A DNA stretch of 7,290 nucleotides, taken from positions 493-7,782 of the forward strand of contig CASEKM010000078.1 in the NCBI GenBank assembly GCA_949288405.1, given 5' to 3'. A program made the position numbers and the translations under genes. Of this stretch, positions 4,436-7,290 are shown piece by piece. Position 1 is the first letter of the stretch. Each line of letters begins with the position of its first letter. Origin of the DNA: an uncultured bacterium. GTDB lineage: Bacteria > Bacillota > Clostridia > Oscillospirales > Oscillospiraceae. The notes under the pieces are model-generated. The model searched no databases and had not been told where the DNA came from. It saw only the letters and a list, made by a program, of their open reading frames with translations.

Positions 4436-4484
4436 CCCCTCTGTCGCTACGCGACATCTCCCCTTGATAAGGGGAATCGGCCCC
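4436..4484 (+). repeat. Repeat A, copy 2
   Basis: TGTCGC, loop TAC, GCGACA (4442-4456) then CTCCCCT, loop TGATA, AGGGGAA (4458-4476) and TCGGCCCC; 44 of 49 positions match copy 1 at 3297-3345. The innermost C:G pair of the second stem in copy 1 is T:A here. Confidence 0.85.
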
Positions 4485-4537
4485 CAGGGGGAAGGCTAAA
4501 TGAGAGCGGGCGGCGAAACTCCTCTGCGAATAAAGGA

Positions 4538-6904
<2,367 letters not shown>

Positions 6905-6910
<6 letters not shown>

Positions 6911-6920
6911 CACAGCTCCA
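6905..6920 (-). other. uvrA: Frame break in uvrA with TGATG stop/start overlap
   Basis: The minus strand reads GGAGCTGTGATGGCCC. TGA (6912-6910) closes the upstream frame and ATG (6910-6908) opens the downstream frame, sharing one base. GGAG (6919-6916) lies 5 nt before that ATG. Compared with the family, 22 nt are missing: the two frames would join if eight codons stood between CTG and ATG, where only TG remains. Confidence 0.85.
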
Positions 6921-7290
6921 GCACCTGGTCGATGATCTGGTCGATGGTCTGCTGCTTGATCTCCTTGCCGCAGATGGGGCAGTGGGGGGTGCCCACCCGA
7001 GCCCACAGCAGACGGAGGTAGTCGTAGATCTCGGTCACCGTCCCCACAGTGGAGCGGGGGTTTTTTGAGGTGGTCTTCTGATCAATGGAGATGGCGGGGG
7101 ACAGGCCGTCGATGTAGTCCACGTCGGGCTTCTCCATCTGCCCTAAAAACATCCGGGCGTAGGAGGACAGGGACTCCACATACCGCCGCTGTCCCTCGGC
7201 ATAGATGGTGTCGAAGGCCAGGGAGGACTTGCCGCTGCCCGACAGGCCGGTGAGCACCACCAGCTTGTCCCGGGGGATGGTCACGTCCAC
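6910..7290 (-). CDS. uvrA: UvrA N-terminal fragment (126 residues visible), cut by right edge and ending at an in-frame TGA
   Basis: This is the first ATP-binding half of UvrA. The visible part begins VDVTIPRDKLVVLTGLSGSG. By family comparison about 18 codons, including the true start, lie beyond the edge. Walker A GLSGSGKSS is at 7248-7222, followed by YAEGQRRYVESLSSYARMFL, ISIDQKTTSKNPRSTVGTVT (Q-loop region) and IYDYLRLLWARVG. CPICGKEIKQQTIDQIIDQV then starts the UvrB-binding domain. Translation stops after QVLEL at TGA 6912-6910, where UvrA normally continues with about eight residues of PE(G/R)TKLQV type and then APVIRGKKG. On its own the fragment lacks the signature motif, Walker B and zinc modules and cannot be an active ATPase. 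Confidence 0.93.

Larger units (their letters stand above)
3157..4537. other. 1.38-kb gene-free island of mixed palindromic repeats
   Basis: No reading frame here looks like a protein; translations are low-complexity Gly/Pro/Arg strings without known motifs. Instead the stretch is a mosaic of short GC-rich hairpins of several families (A to F below) plus single hairpins, with little unique sequence between them. It lies between two genes that converge on it (the plus-strand small gene and minus-strand uvrA), where readthrough or insertion does least harm. No hairpin is followed by a T-run, so no standard intrinsic terminator is visible for either gene. Confidence 0.85.

Overview
The window is very GC-rich and gene-dense. 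Its codons end mostly in G or C, and the protein sequences (UvrA, RecD2, XRE and GNAT types) are of Firmicutes character. Together with many short, very GC-rich palindromic repeats between genes, this suggests a high-GC gut clostridium of the Oscillospiraceae/Flavonifractor kind. That placement is inference from sequence style; no marker gene was compared.

Layout, left to right. (1) 1-1406, minus strand: the N-terminal two thirds of a RecD2-type SF1B DNA helicase with a GTG start, running off the left edge. (2) 1407-1696: a 290-base leader holding two repeat copies and a small hairpin. (3) 1697-2862, minus strand: a compact three-gene cluster, read right to left as XRE repressor, GNAT acetyltransferase and a small single-pass membrane protein; recD2 lies downstream in the same direction. 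(4) 2863-2931: a divergent control region. It holds a perfect consensus SigA promoter (TTGACA, 17 bp, TATAAT) facing right, whose -10 box is abutted on both sides by two copies of a 19-bp imperfect palindrome. (5) 2932-3156, plus strand: a 74-residue protein of unknown function driven by that promoter. (6) 3157-4537: a 1.38-kb gene-free island packed with at least five families of hairpin repeats. (7) 4538-7290, minus strand: nearly all of uvrA, running off the right edge and broken into two frames at 6910.

How it works together: recD2 and uvrA are both DNA-repair genes but form separate units. The XRE protein is the obvious candidate to bind the paired palindromes and repress the plus-strand gene, possibly also controlling its own operon. 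The two strongest points for a second look are the uvrA break and the promoter. At the break, about 22 nt and 8 conserved residues are missing and a TGATG stop/start overlap has been created. At the promoter, the operator pair is placed with unusual precision. The repeat island comes third: hairpins recur with changed stems but preserved pairing.
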